From NCBI GenBank assembly GCA_003645455.1, contig QNFE01000013.1, positions 1 to 39,881 on the forward strand: 39,881 nt of DNA, given 5' to 3'. Below are positions 27,644-35,105 of this stretch, piece after piece. How positions within the stretch are numbered: position 1 is the first letter of the stretch; the number at the start of each line of letters is the position of its first letter. Origin of the DNA: Gammaproteobacteria bacterium (GTDB lineage: Bacteria; Pseudomonadota; Gammaproteobacteria; QNFE01). A program made the translations under genes and the position numbers. The notes under the pieces were generated by a model. That model did no database searches. It worked only from the letters and a program-made list of their open reading frames with translations, and had not been told where the DNA came from.

Positions 27644-28351
27644 TTAATAATTCCCAATATATTTCTGGTTGAAATAAAATTGTTGCCCCCCCCCCGTTTC
27701 AAATATTACACCTATTTTATAAATCAATTCATAAAATTTATATCCATAGTATCTTATGGTGGATTTTATTCCATGTCTAATTGGATATATGGGATAAATT
27801 TTTGTGTTTGAAAAATTAAATATATTAAAAATTTGTTGCAGGCTTTTTGAAGTAAAAAATGTCTCATGAGTGAAGTCACCATACATAATACTACCATTTA
27901 ACATAGCCTCACCATTTGGCACTCTCACAATTAAGGTGCCATTATTATTTAATATTTTTTGTAAAAGTGGCAAAAGTTCCACTATTTCTTCTTTTGTAAA
28001 ATGCTCTAACACATCAAACATGCTGATGAAGTCATATTTTTCTGTTGTTGTTTTTAAAAACTCTAAAATATCTTTTTGAATTATATTATACCCTTTGTCT
28101 TTCAAAAATTTATTTTGTTCATCTCCTATTTCCACACCTTTGGTATTCTTATAGCCTAAATTTTTAATATGCTTAAGATACATACCAAAACCACAACCTA
28201 AATCTAATATTTTTGCATTTTTATTTTTTGGTAAATTATTTATAATTTTATCATCTAAATAAAAAAGAGAATTAAACTGTTTTTCTATCTCATCAAAATT
28301 TTTAAATCCATCTGATGTTAAATACCTTTCATATATTTTTTTTCTATACAT
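27644..28351 (-). CDS. Class I SAM-dependent methyltransferase with 3' G10 tract
   Basis: A 235-residue methyltransferase. Motif I is KILDLGCGFGMYLKHIK (about 46-62), followed by GVEIGDEQN and YDFISMFDVLEHFTKEE, typical of Methyltransf_23. The last 14 codons follow a run of ten G (coding strand), encoding GGG in ETGGGQQFYFNQ. With one G fewer the frame ends at a nearby TGA; with one more it runs on into the start of the next gene. The start overlaps the aminotransferase stop by 1 bp (TAATG). It probably O- or N-methylates a surface sugar. Confidence 0.85.
   Translation of the reverse strand: MYRKKIYERYLTSDGFKNFDEIEKQFNSLFYLDDKIINNLPKNKNAKILDLGCGFGMYLKHIKNLGYKNTKGVEIGDEQNKFLKDKGYNIIQKDILEFLKTTTEKYDFISMFDVLEHFTKEEIVELLPLLQKILNNNGTLIVRVPNGEAMLNGSIMYGDFTHETFFTSKSLQQIFNIFNFSNTKIYPIYPIRHGIKSTIRYYGYKFYELIYKIGVIFETGGGQQFYFNQKYIGNY
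27686..27695 (-). repeat. G10 homopolymer (contingency tract candidate)
   Basis: Ten consecutive C on the plus strand, so G10 in the coding sense of the methyltransferase. In a region this AT-rich a ten-G run is unexpected by chance. Poly-G tracts of this length mediate slipped-strand phase variation of surface-sugar genes in Campylobacter, Helicobacter and others. Confidence 0.95.
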
Positions 28352-29445
28352 TACACTAATTCTTTAACTGCTTTTACAATATACTCTACATCACTTTTTT
28401 TAATATCAAAATAACTAGGTAAATTTATACCTCGTTGATATACCTTATGAGTAATTGGTGTATCACAATTATCATACATAGGCATATCTGACACAGGATA
28501 AAAGAAAGGTCTACTATCTATGCCTTGTTTTTTTAAGTTTACTATAAATCTATCCCTTTGTTTTTCTTTATATCTATCAAATTCAATACACACCATCCAA
28601 TAAACATTTTTATACCCATCTTTTTGAAAGTTTAATTTTATATTAGATATATCTTTTAAACCATCTTGATACCACTCAAATATCTTTTTCTTTTTTTCTA
28701 ATAATTCATCAATTCTATCAAATTGGGCTACACCTAATGCAGCTTGAATATTTGTCATACGATAGTTAAAACCAACTTCAGTATGCCAATATCTTTTATT
28801 TTTACTCATGGCATGATCTCTTAAAAGTTTCATTTTATCATATAGTTTTTTATTGTTTGTAGTTATTATGCCACCCTCACCAGATGTTATAATTTTATTG
28901 CCATAAAAACTAAAAATCCCAGCATCGCTTAATCCACCAACTTTTTTACCATTTACTTCTGCTCCATGAGCTTCTGCTGCATCTTCTACAACAAATAAAT
29001 TATATTTTTTAGCTATTTTGTTTATAGCGATCATATCTGCTGGATGACCATACAGATGAACAGGTATAATAGCTTTAGTCTTAGCTGTTATAGATCTCTC
29101 TATTTCTTTTGGATCTATGCATAAAGTATCTTCTTCAATATCTACTGTTACAACTTTTGCGCCTATATATTTTACAGCACTACCTGTTGCTACAAAAGTA
29201 AAATCTGGAATAATTACTTCATCTTCACTTGTAATGCCTAACGCAACTAAGGTTAAATGTAATGCTGTTGTTCCATTTGATGTTGCAAGTGCATATTTAG
29301 TATTACAATATTTTGCAAATTTTGTCTCAAATTCATCTATATATTTTCCTAAAGATGAAACCCAGCCTGATTTAATAGCATCTGTAACATAATCTATCTC
29401 TTTTTGAGTTATACTTGGTTGTGATATTGGTATAAATTTATTCAC
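28351..29445 (-). CDS. DegT/DnrJ aminotransferase, GDP-perosamine synthase-like
   Basis: A 364-residue PLP enzyme of the sugar aminotransferase family. The opening FIPISQPSITQKEIDYV then SGWVSSLGKY, plus NGTTALHLTL, VVEDAAEAHG and the Schiff-base lysine in SFYGNKIITSGEGG, are the pattern of perosamine synthases (RfbE/Per), which aminate GDP-4-keto-6-deoxymannose. The maker of that substrate, gmd, lies upstream, which supports GDP-perosamine. fcl competes for the same intermediate. It overlaps fcl by 1 bp. The exact sugar product is inferred. Confidence 0.85.
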   Translation of the reverse strand: MNKFIPISQPSITQKEIDYVTDAIKSGWVSSLGKYIDEFETKFAKYCNTKYALATSNGTTALHLTLVALGITSEDEVIIPDFTFVATGSAVKYIGAKVVTVDIEEDTLCIDPKEIERSITAKTKAIIPVHLYGHPADMIAINKIAKKYNLFVVEDAAEAHGAEVNGKKVGGLSDAGIFSFYGNKIITSGEGGIITTNNKKLYDKMKLLRDHAMSKNKRYWHTEVGFNYRMTNIQAALGVAQFDRIDELLEKKKKIFEWYQDGLKDISNIKLNFQKDGYKNVYWMVCIEFDRYKEKQRDRFIVNLKKQGIDSRPFFYPVSDMPMYDNCDTPITHKVYQRGINLPSYFDIKKSDVEYIVKAVKELV

Positions 29446-30446
29446 TAATCATTATCCTTATTATTTAGATACCACTCGTATAAAAATTGAATTCCATCCC
29501 CCAAATCAACTCTATGTCTCCAGCCTAAATTATGTAATTTTGTAGGATTAGTGAGTTTTATCATAGTTCCATCTGGTTTGTTTTTGTTAAAATAAAGTTT
29601 GCCATTATAGCCTATTATTTTTTTTATTGTATTAGCCAATTCTTTAATTGATATATCTTCACCTGTGCCGATGTTGATGTGGGTATTGCGGATTTGTTTT
29701 GAGATTGCCACGTCGCTTTGCTCCTCGCAATGACGGTCAGCAATTAAATCTTGGAAATTTATGTTTTGCATAATGAATATACAGGCATCAGCCATATCTT
29801 CGCTATATAAAAATTCTCGTCTCGGTTTGCCGCTTCCCCATATCTCTACTTGCTTGCTATTATTTATTTTCGCCTCGTGCATTTTACGAATCAGTGCTGG
29901 TAGGACATGTGAGGTCTCTAAGTCAAAGTTATCATTTGGTCCATATAAATTTGTCGGCATTACAGATATGAAGTTTGTGCCATATTGAATATTATAACTT
30001 TCACACATTTTTATACCAGCTATTTTTGCTATCGCATAGGGTTCGTTGGTATATTCTAATGGTGATGTAAGTAAACTATCCTCAACCATAGGTTGGGGGG
30101 CATTTTTTGGATATATGCAGGTGCTACCTAAGAATAATAATTTTTTAACTTTGTTTTTATAACTTTGATGGATTATGTTGTTTTGAATTTGCAGGTTTTG
30201 GTAAATAAAATCGGCACGGTATTTGTTGTTCGCCTCTATGCCGCCGACTTTGGCTGCGGCGAGGATTACATATTCTGGTTTTTCTTTTTTGAAAAATTTT
30301 TTGACTTTTTTTTGGTTTAATAAGTCTAATTCTTGATGAGTTCTGTGGATTATATTTTTATAACCTTTTTGTTGTAGATTTTTCATTATAGCCGAACCCA
30401 CTAATCCACGATGACCTGATAGGTAAATTTTGGCTGATTCATTCAT
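29445..30446 (-). CDS. fcl: GDP-L-fucose synthase with an in-frame repeat insertion
   Basis: Epimerase/reductase converting GDP-4-keto-6-deoxymannose to GDP-L-fucose. The extended SDR shows [14 protein letters not shown] (N-terminal NADP loop), LGSTCIYP, the YAIAK catalytic pair and [14 protein letters not shown]. Its 333 residues exceed the usual 310-320. The excess is in a segment [16 protein letters not shown] (about residues 238-253), translated from a dispersed repeat, just before the conserved INIGTGED strand. The frame stays open, so the enzyme may still fold. The start overlaps the ORF6N gene by 4 bp. Confidence 0.92.
   Translation of the reverse strand: MNESAKIYLSGHRGLVGSAIMKNLQQKGYKNIIHRTHQELDLLNQKKVKKFFKKEKPEYVILAAAKVGGIEANNKYRADFIYQNLQIQNNIIHQSYKNKVKKLLFLGSTCIYPKNAPQPMVEDSLLTSPLEYTNEPYAIAKIAGIKMCESYNIQYGTNFISVMPTNLYGPNDNFDLETSHVLPALIRKMHEAKINNSKQVEIWGSGKPRREFLYSEDMADACIFIMQNINFQDLIADRHCEEQSDVAISKQIRNTHINIGTGEDISIKELANTIKKIIGYNGKLYFNKNKPDGTMIKLTNPTKLHNLGWRHRVDLGDGIQFLYEWYLNNKDND
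29701..29735 (-). repeat. Dispersed repeat copy inserted within fcl
   Basis: Read on the minus strand it begins CGTCATTGCGAGGAG and ends GTGGCAATCTC, the same family as the copies at 6168-6289. It is translated as part of Fcl ([12 protein letters not shown]). The reading frame is kept. Confidence 0.9.
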
Positions 30447-30823
30447 TTTGTTTTTTTATTTTTTTTCAAAGTGTGTTTGAATTTTAGGACGGCAAGATTT
30501 AACTCTATTGTTCTCTCTGATTCGATGTTTTCTAAACTATCATCCAATATATCGGCTATCAACTCGCCTGATTTTTGCATTATTGTTTTTGATAACTTTG
30601 CGGTGGAAAATTTCCACCGCAAAGTTTTAAGCTCTTCATCTGATATTTCAAACACATATTCTTCTGGGAATTTATTAATATTATTCTTTACAGCTTTGTT
30701 AATATCCCTTGCTTCAACTGAATATAATTTAGCAACATCGCTATCCAATATTATATCCTCATCTCTTATTTGGATTATTTTATTTTCAATGCTTGTTATT
30801 TCAATGGCTTTTATTGGTTTCAC
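30443..30823 (-). CDS. ORF6N-domain protein, shortened
   Basis: A 126-residue protein. Residues about 8-75 match the ORF6N domain of phage/plasmid regulators: [48 protein letters not shown]. The usual continuation with a YLPYxFTEQGVAML stretch is missing; instead it runs into [20 protein letters not shown] and then [16 protein letters not shown], which resembles the later NSERAIxVNIxIMR segment. So an internal part seems lost. It overlaps gmd (4 bp) upstream and fcl (4 bp) downstream. Role in this operon is unknown; it could be a regulator or a domesticated mobile gene. Confidence 0.72.
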   Translation of the reverse strand: MKPIKAIEITSIENKIIQIRDEDIILDSDVAKLYSVEARDINKAVKNNINKFPEEYVFEISDEELKTLRWKFSTAKLSKTIMQKSGELIADILDDSLENIESERTIELNLAVLKFKHTLKKNKKTK

Positions 30824-31911
30824 TCTTTGCCACCAAAATTGTTGTACTCTAAGTCATATTTAACCATACCTGATACTAAATCTTTGAATGAAATTTTCCT
30901 CTGCCAGCCGAGTTCTGCCTCCGCCTTTGCAGGGTCGCCCAATAATAACTCCACCTCAGCAGGGCGGAAGTATTTTTTGTCTATCTTAACGACTGTTTTG
31001 CCTTTTAATTGTTTTACTGTTGTCGTAGAATTTTGGACTTTTTTGTGGAATTTATCCTCATCAATTTCGTCAATTATTCCTATCTCGTTTATATCTTGTC
31101 CTTGCCATTTTATAATTATTCCTACCTCTGCAAATGCAATTTGGACAAATTCTCGCACTGTGTGAGTCTCACCGGTGGCAATTACATAATCTTGCGGTTT
31201 TTCTTGTTGTAACATTAACCACTGAGCATAGACAAAATCTTTGGCATGTCCCCAGTCTCTTTTGGCGTTCATATTGCCTAATTTTAAATCTTGTTGCTCT
31301 CCTTTGGCGATTTTGGCAACAGCTTTGGTTATTTTTTTGGTAACAAATGTCTCGCCTCGCCTGGGCGACTCGTGGTTAAATAAAATCCCATTGCAAGCAA
31401 ACAAATCATATGATTCACGATAATTAACCGTCACCCAATAGGCATATAATTTGGCAGCTCCATATGGGGATTTGGGGTAAAATGGAGTAGTTTCAGATTG
31501 TGGTTCTGTGCCTGGGATGCCACCAAATAACTCAGATGTAGAGGCTTGATAGTATTTGCAATCTATATTTTCATCACGGATAGCATCTAATAACCTTATC
31601 GCTCCTGTGCCTACCACCTCTGCGGTATACTCTGGCACTTCAAAAGAGACTGCCACATGAGATTGAGCACCGAGGTTATAAACCTCATCTGGTTTTATTT
31701 TAGCAATCAGTCTGTGTAGATTTGATGAGTCGGTTAAATCACCATGATATATTTTCAAATTTGGGTTATTGAAAATATGGTCAATTCGCTGGGTAGTAAA
31801 AACCGAAGCACGGCGGATTATGGCATGCACTTCATAGCCTTTTTCTAATAAAATTTCAGCCAAATATGAGCCGTCTTGTCCGGTTATTCCTGTTATAAAT
31901 GCTTTTTTCAT
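30820..31911 (-). CDS. gmd: GDP-mannose 4,6-dehydratase
   Basis: Converts GDP-D-mannose to GDP-4-keto-6-deoxy-D-mannose, the branch point for GDP-fucose (fcl) and GDP-perosamine (aminotransferase). The 363 residues begin with [20 protein letters not shown]. They have the STSELFGG active-site strand, the [10 protein letters not shown] catalytic Tyr/Lys, and [16 protein letters not shown], all diagnostic of Gmd. Length is normal. A TATAAT sits about 30 bp upstream of the ATG. manC ends 30 bp upstream. Confidence 0.95.
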   Translation of the reverse strand: MKKAFITGITGQDGSYLAEILLEKGYEVHAIIRRASVFTTQRIDHIFNNPNLKIYHGDLTDSSNLHRLIAKIKPDEVYNLGAQSHVAVSFEVPEYTAEVVGTGAIRLLDAIRDENIDCKYYQASTSELFGGIPGTEPQSETTPFYPKSPYGAAKLYAYWVTVNYRESYDLFACNGILFNHESPRRGETFVTKKITKAVAKIAKGEQQDLKLGNMNAKRDWGHAKDFVYAQWLMLQQEKPQDYVIATGETHTVREFVQIAFAEVGIIIKWQGQDINEIGIIDEIDEDKFHKKVQNSTTTVKQLKGKTVVKIDKKYFRPAEVELLLGDPAKAEAELGWQRKISFKDLVSGMVKYDLEYNNFGGKE

Positions 31912-31940
31912 GATTTTTAAGTTTTGGTTAAAAAACAGAC

Positions 31941-31946
31941 ATTATA
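31941..31946 (-). promoter_or_regulatory. Probable -10 box upstream of gmd
   Basis: On the minus strand AGGTTATAATGTC contains a perfect TATAAT 29 bp before the gmd ATG, overlapping the manC stop region. No good -35 is seen at 17 bp. The same AGGTTATAATGTCAG string is found in the two TA-associated repeats near 34655 and 35420, so it may be a recurrent promoter core in this genome. Confidence 0.45.
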
Positions 31947-33336
31947 ACCTATCACGATTAAAATCATCATCATATCTTTTTATGTCATCTTCTCCGGTGT
32001 ATGAGCCTACCTGCGATTCTATTATTATCAAAGGTTTATCTGTAAGATTTGATAACCTATGTTTGTCGCCTGCTTTGATATAGGTTGATTGGTTTTCTGC
32101 AACTTTAAATGTTTTGTCGTTTATCGTAACTGTTGCTTCGCCTTTTACCACCACCCAATGCTCGTTTCTGTGTTTATGGCTTTGCAGGCTTAGTCTTTTT
32201 TGCGGTTTTACTTTTATTTTTTTGATTTTATAGCCTGTTTTGTCCTCCAACACCGTATAACTGCCCCATGGTCTATAACCTGTTAAATGAATATTGTGTA
32301 GTTGTTGGCTTTTATCTTTTTTTATCTCTGCGACTACTTGTTGGACTTTATTTGATGAGCCTTTTTTTGATATCAACAGGGCATCTCCGGTATCAACTAT
32401 TATTGTATCTGTAATATCTATCGTTGTGATTTTACGATCGTTGCCATAGATTAGATTATTTTTACTATCCACTCCTATATACTCTTTGTTTTTGGTATTA
32501 TTATTTTTATCTTTTGGTAATTCTTTAAAAAGTGCATCAAAACTACCCAGATCAGACCAGCCTATATCCGAGAGCACAACTTTTACCTTATTGCTTTTCT
32601 CCATCACGGCATAGTCAATACTGTCTGCTGGAATATCTGCCATTTTTGATTTTTCAATTACAAACATTGAATTGTTATTATTTGTTATGCCATCAAATGC
32701 AATTTTTGATTTTTGATAAATTGTTGGTGAATGTTTTTGCAGCTCATCTAAAAACACTCCGGCTTTAAACATAAACATCCCAGAGTTCCAGTAAAAATTA
32801 CCTTTTTTTAAGTATTTTTCTGCGGTTTTTATATCTGGTTTTTCAGTAAAACTTATTACATTTTTATTATCAGATTCAATATAACCATATTCAGTGTTGG
32901 GGTGATCTGGTTTAATTCCAAAAGTTACCAGATTATTTTGCTCGGCTAATTTTTGGGCTTGTTTGATGACTTTTTGATATTGCTTTTCATTTTTTATTAG
33001 ATGATCAGATGGCGTTATCAAAACAATATCATCTTTATTAAGAGACAGACAAGCAAGAGTTATAGCAGGAGCTGTATTTCTGCCAATCGGTTCTAATAAA
33101 TATTTTATATTAACAAGTTTATCATCTTTTAATTCATCTATTTGTTCGTGGGCGACAAAATACTGTTCGGTATTTGAGACGATTAAACTTTTATCGCAAA
33201 ATTTTTTATTTCTTGTCGCCGTCAGTTGAAATAAAGACCTGTTACCAAACAATCGGACAAATTGTTTAGGCATAAGAGTCCTGCTTATCGGCCAAAGACG
33301 TGTACCAGACCCACCACATAGAATTATATTTATCAT
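31942..33336 (-). CDS. manC: Mannose-1-phosphate guanylyltransferase / mannose-6-phosphate isomerase
   Basis: Bifunctional enzyme making GDP-mannose. The N-terminal pyrophosphorylase has LCGGSGTRLWPISR (about 5-18), LEPIGRNTAPAITLA, TPSDHLI and FTEKPD. The C-terminal cupin has YRPWGSYTVLED, the QSHKHRNEHWVVVKG metal-binding histidines, and a TYIKAGDKHRLSN tail, as in type II isomerases. Full length at 464 residues. It feeds gmd immediately downstream. Just upstream lies the broken 3' end of a UDP-sugar dehydrogenase gene. Confidence 0.95.
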   Translation of the reverse strand: MINIILCGGSGTRLWPISRTLMPKQFVRLFGNRSLFQLTATRNKKFCDKSLIVSNTEQYFVAHEQIDELKDDKLVNIKYLLEPIGRNTAPAITLACLSLNKDDIVLITPSDHLIKNEKQYQKVIKQAQKLAEQNNLVTFGIKPDHPNTEYGYIESDNKNVISFTEKPDIKTAEKYLKKGNFYWNSGMFMFKAGVFLDELQKHSPTIYQKSKIAFDGITNNNNSMFVIEKSKMADIPADSIDYAVMEKSNKVKVVLSDIGWSDLGSFDALFKELPKDKNNNTKNKEYIGVDSKNNLIYGNDRKITTIDITDTIIVDTGDALLISKKGSSNKVQQVVAEIKKDKSQQLHNIHLTGYRPWGSYTVLEDKTGYKIKKIKVKPQKRLSLQSHKHRNEHWVVVKGEATVTINDKTFKVAENQSTYIKAGDKHRLSNLTDKPLIIIESQVGSYTGEDDIKRYDDDFNRDRL

Positions 33337-33351
33337 AGTTTTTTTTAAATG

Positions 33352-33489
33352 CTACAACCTCTCATCACTATTATCCAAAATTGACTTAATATCATAAACT
33401 ATTTGATTTTTATTATCCAACTTAATCTCTTTGAATTTATCATGGGCGACTGCAAGAACTATCGCATTATAATTAGAATTGCTAAACAT
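33352..33489 (-). pseudogene. 3' fragment of a UDP-sugar dehydrogenase
   Basis: From an ATG at 33489 with a strong GGAGG 8 bases upstream, a 45-residue frame reads MFSNSNYNAIVLAVAHDKF then KEIKLDNKNQIVYDIKSILD. It ends at a TAG 15 bp before manC. The YxAIVLAVAHDEFK...VIYDIK pattern is the C-terminal NAD-side end of TviB/WbpA-type UDP-hexosamine dehydrogenases (about 430 residues), so roughly nine tenths of the gene are absent. The good ribosome site means a small peptide could still be made. Confidence 0.72.
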
Positions 33490-33867
33490 TTTTATCCTCC
33501 ATTGTTTTATATTTATCATTTTACTTGTCAATACCCTATATGCGGAAATAGATACGGTTGCATTATAGCTATTGTCTTTTATCTAACCTTTCTATAAATT
33601 CAAAAGATCCGATATCTATCTTAGAAAAAGCAAATACTTTTTTGCCTAGATCTTTTAAACTTGCCCCCAAATGATAAACAATATTTTTATCTATTATCAA
33701 AAATCTATCATGAAATTTATTTGATTTTCTAATAGTTAAGTTACCGTGCTGTTTTTTATACTTTTCAATATCTAATTTTAATTGTTTTGATGTTGATTGT
33801 GTGATTATCATAAACTTTATATCTTTAAATTTATTGTGGGCGACTGCAAGAACTATCGCATTATAAT
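33443..33867. repeat. Direct repeat pair of 31 bp in the UDP-sugar dehydrogenase remnants
   Basis: An identical 31-bp stretch starting TGGGCGACTGCAAGAACTAT occurs at 33443-33473 and 33837-33867. Both copies encode YNAIVLAVAH on the minus strand. They flank about 360 bp that includes the ORF6N-tail fragment, as left by an insertion or tandem duplication followed by decay. Confidence 0.9.
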
Positions 33868-33880
33868 GTTTTGGCTGCAA
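33569..33880 (-). pseudogene. Chimeric remnant: UDP-sugar dehydrogenase piece fused to an ORF6N-protein tail
   Basis: A 103-residue frame. Residues 5-22 (HYNAIVLAVAHNKFKDIK) repeat the dehydrogenase C-terminal motif. From about residue 24 it changes to STSKQLKLDIEKYKKQHG, NKFHDRFLIIDKNIVYHLG and ASLKDLGKKVFAFSKID, the C-terminal domain that follows ORF6N domains in phage-like regulators. The junction lies at the end of the 31-bp direct repeat. Neither parent domain is complete. It sits just after the vapC frame (1-bp gap), which may be coincidence. Confidence 0.7.
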
Positions 33881-33881
33881 T

Positions 33882-34245
33882 TCAAACCCCTAATAATTTT
33901 AAATTTAACTCTGTTATATTTTTTAATCTAATGTCGTTTGTAAGCAACATTGCATTGTGTGAAATACAAGTAGCAACAATAATCGCATCAGGCAATTTGA
34001 TTTTATATTTTTTTCTAATTTTTATTACTTTGTTTGTGATATCCTTATCTATGTATACCGCTTCAAAATATAACAAGAAGTTTTTTATAAAGTTTTCTTC
34101 CTGTTTGTTCTGAAAATTATATCCTAAGATTTCCATACAAGTGATTATGGAGATGGCATATTTTTTGTTCTCATCAATAATATCGTCTATATTTATAATT
34201 TCTTTTGATAGGTATATAACTACATTTGTGTCTAAAAAAAATCAT
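33882..34245 (-). pseudogene. VapC-type PIN-domain toxin, frameshifted in an A8 tract
   Basis: Starting at the ATG at 34245 (overlapping the antitoxin stop as TAATG), the codons give M-I-F-F and then a wrong frame, because the plus strand has eight A at 34234-34241. With seven, the product reads MIFLDTNVVIYLSKEIINID and continues without a break into MEILGYNFQNKQEENFI, KLPDAIIVATCI and LLTNDIRL, a complete PIN domain of about 120 residues with Asp4 and the late acidic residues. So only one base separates an intact toxin from a dead one. It may be a true mutation, a slippage-controlled gene, or a sequence error. PIN toxins are RNases. Confidence 0.82.
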
Positions 34246-34472
34246 TACCATTCGTCTCGTTGTTGTTTTTGCCATTGCATTGGGTCATCAATGGCTTTGA
34301 AAACGTCTACATTTTTTGTAGCAAAAAATTCTTTTATTGAGTTTTTTGTAGTTGTTTTGGCTCTCTTTTGTTTTTTTTCAATTACTTTTAAGCCATTTAA
34401 TTTTAAATTATTTAACAAAAACATTACATTGTTATAAATGTTGTCATCTATTTGTAAATTTACACTTTTCAT
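34245..34472 (-). CDS. VapB-like antitoxin (shared N-terminal module type)
   Basis: A 75-residue protein. Residues 1-25 (VNLQIDDNIYNNVMFLLNNL) match the shared N-terminus seen in two other antitoxins in the window. The tail ends DDPMQWQKQQRDEW, like antitoxins that partner PIN toxins (DPxxWQxxxRxEW). AAGGG is placed 8 bases before the ATG, and a TATAAT lies at 34498-34493. The stop overlaps the vapC ATG by 1 bp. If the toxin is inactive the antitoxin could still act on other modules through the shared domain; that is speculation. Confidence 0.72.
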   Translation of the reverse strand: MKSVNLQIDDNIYNNVMFLLNNLKLNGLKVIEKKQKRAKTTTKNSIKEFFATKNVDVFKAIDDPMQWQKQQRDEW

Positions 34473-34544
34473 TTTATAGCCCTTATCAGTTTATTATATT
34501 AACTCGGCAGTTAAATACATGTCTCCAACCCTGCACAAGAACCA

Positions 34545-34566
34545 ACAAGGGGGCATGCCCCCTTGT
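34545..34566. repeat. Second copy of the CAAGGGGGCATGCCCCCTTG palindrome
   Basis: A perfect 22-bp palindrome with the same 20-bp core as the hppA-sat site at 4178-4203. Flanks differ. It lies about 70 bp upstream of the vapB-like ATG, between the RelE gene and the antitoxin, where it could end transcription coming from the right. Confidence 0.85.
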
Positions 34567-34754
34567 CAAAAAAGAGATATTTATTGTTGCCAGTTTAATA
34601 ACTTGCCACAAAAACAATCCCACCGTCTCTTTTTTATTCTTAAAATACCTGACATTATAACCTAATTTAAAAACAACACTCTGTTTTATTAAATATGCAC
34701 CCATCAACTCTACATACAAATCAAATCAGGAAAAATCATCATAAATAGATTTGT

Positions 34755-35105
34755 CTACCTATGGTAATGTTTTTCGATTGCCTCCATAATTTTTTCATCT
34801 ATTTGTTGTTCTGGTATATTTTCAAGATCTGATTTTGAATATATAGATAACAGCACTATGTTATTATTTTCATCATTTTTTAGATAAATAACCCTATATC
34901 CTGAACTTTTTCCTTTATTATTGTCGCTATTTTTTAATCTAATTTTGTAACAATTTTTACCTATATGAACCGATGAATCGTTTACAGTCAGTGCAGACAA
35001 CATCTCCAATAAAATTTTATAATCTGTTCTAATGTTTTTGTATTTTTTTGATAATTTTTTTAACTCTTTTTTGAAGGTATCGACCGCTACAATATTACAA
35101 GTCAT
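34755..35105 (-). CDS. RelE/ParE-family toxin
   Basis: From the ATG at 35105 this is a 116-residue protein. It shows the RelE/ParE pattern: VAVDTFKKELKKLSKKYKNI, then a GKNCYKIRLKN strand, GYRVIYLKNDENNNIVLLSI, and YSKSDLENIPEQQI near the end. Some members cleave mRNA on the ribosome, others attack gyrase; this one is close to the mRNA-interferase kind with YSKSD. The frame is open to 35123, but the 11-bp overlap with the antitoxin from 35105 is the normal TA arrangement. Confidence 0.82.
   Translation of the reverse strand: MTCNIVAVDTFKKELKKLSKKYKNIRTDYKILLEMLSALTVNDSSVHIGKNCYKIRLKNSDNNKGKSSGYRVIYLKNDENNNIVLLSIYSKSDLENIPEQQIDEKIMEAIEKHYHR

Noticed and set aside
30471-30863. 130-codon plus-strand frame opposite the ORF6N gene
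   Set aside because: The minus frame has a recognisable ORF6N domain and operon overlaps; this one is a shadow.
33403-33597. 64-codon plus-strand frame
   Set aside because: It is antisense to the UDP-sugar dehydrogenase fragment and its leader, with no family match.
34486-34719. 77-codon minus-strand frame upstream of the VapB-like antitoxin
   Set aside because: It is made of the duplicated leader and the GC palindrome; no protein family seen.
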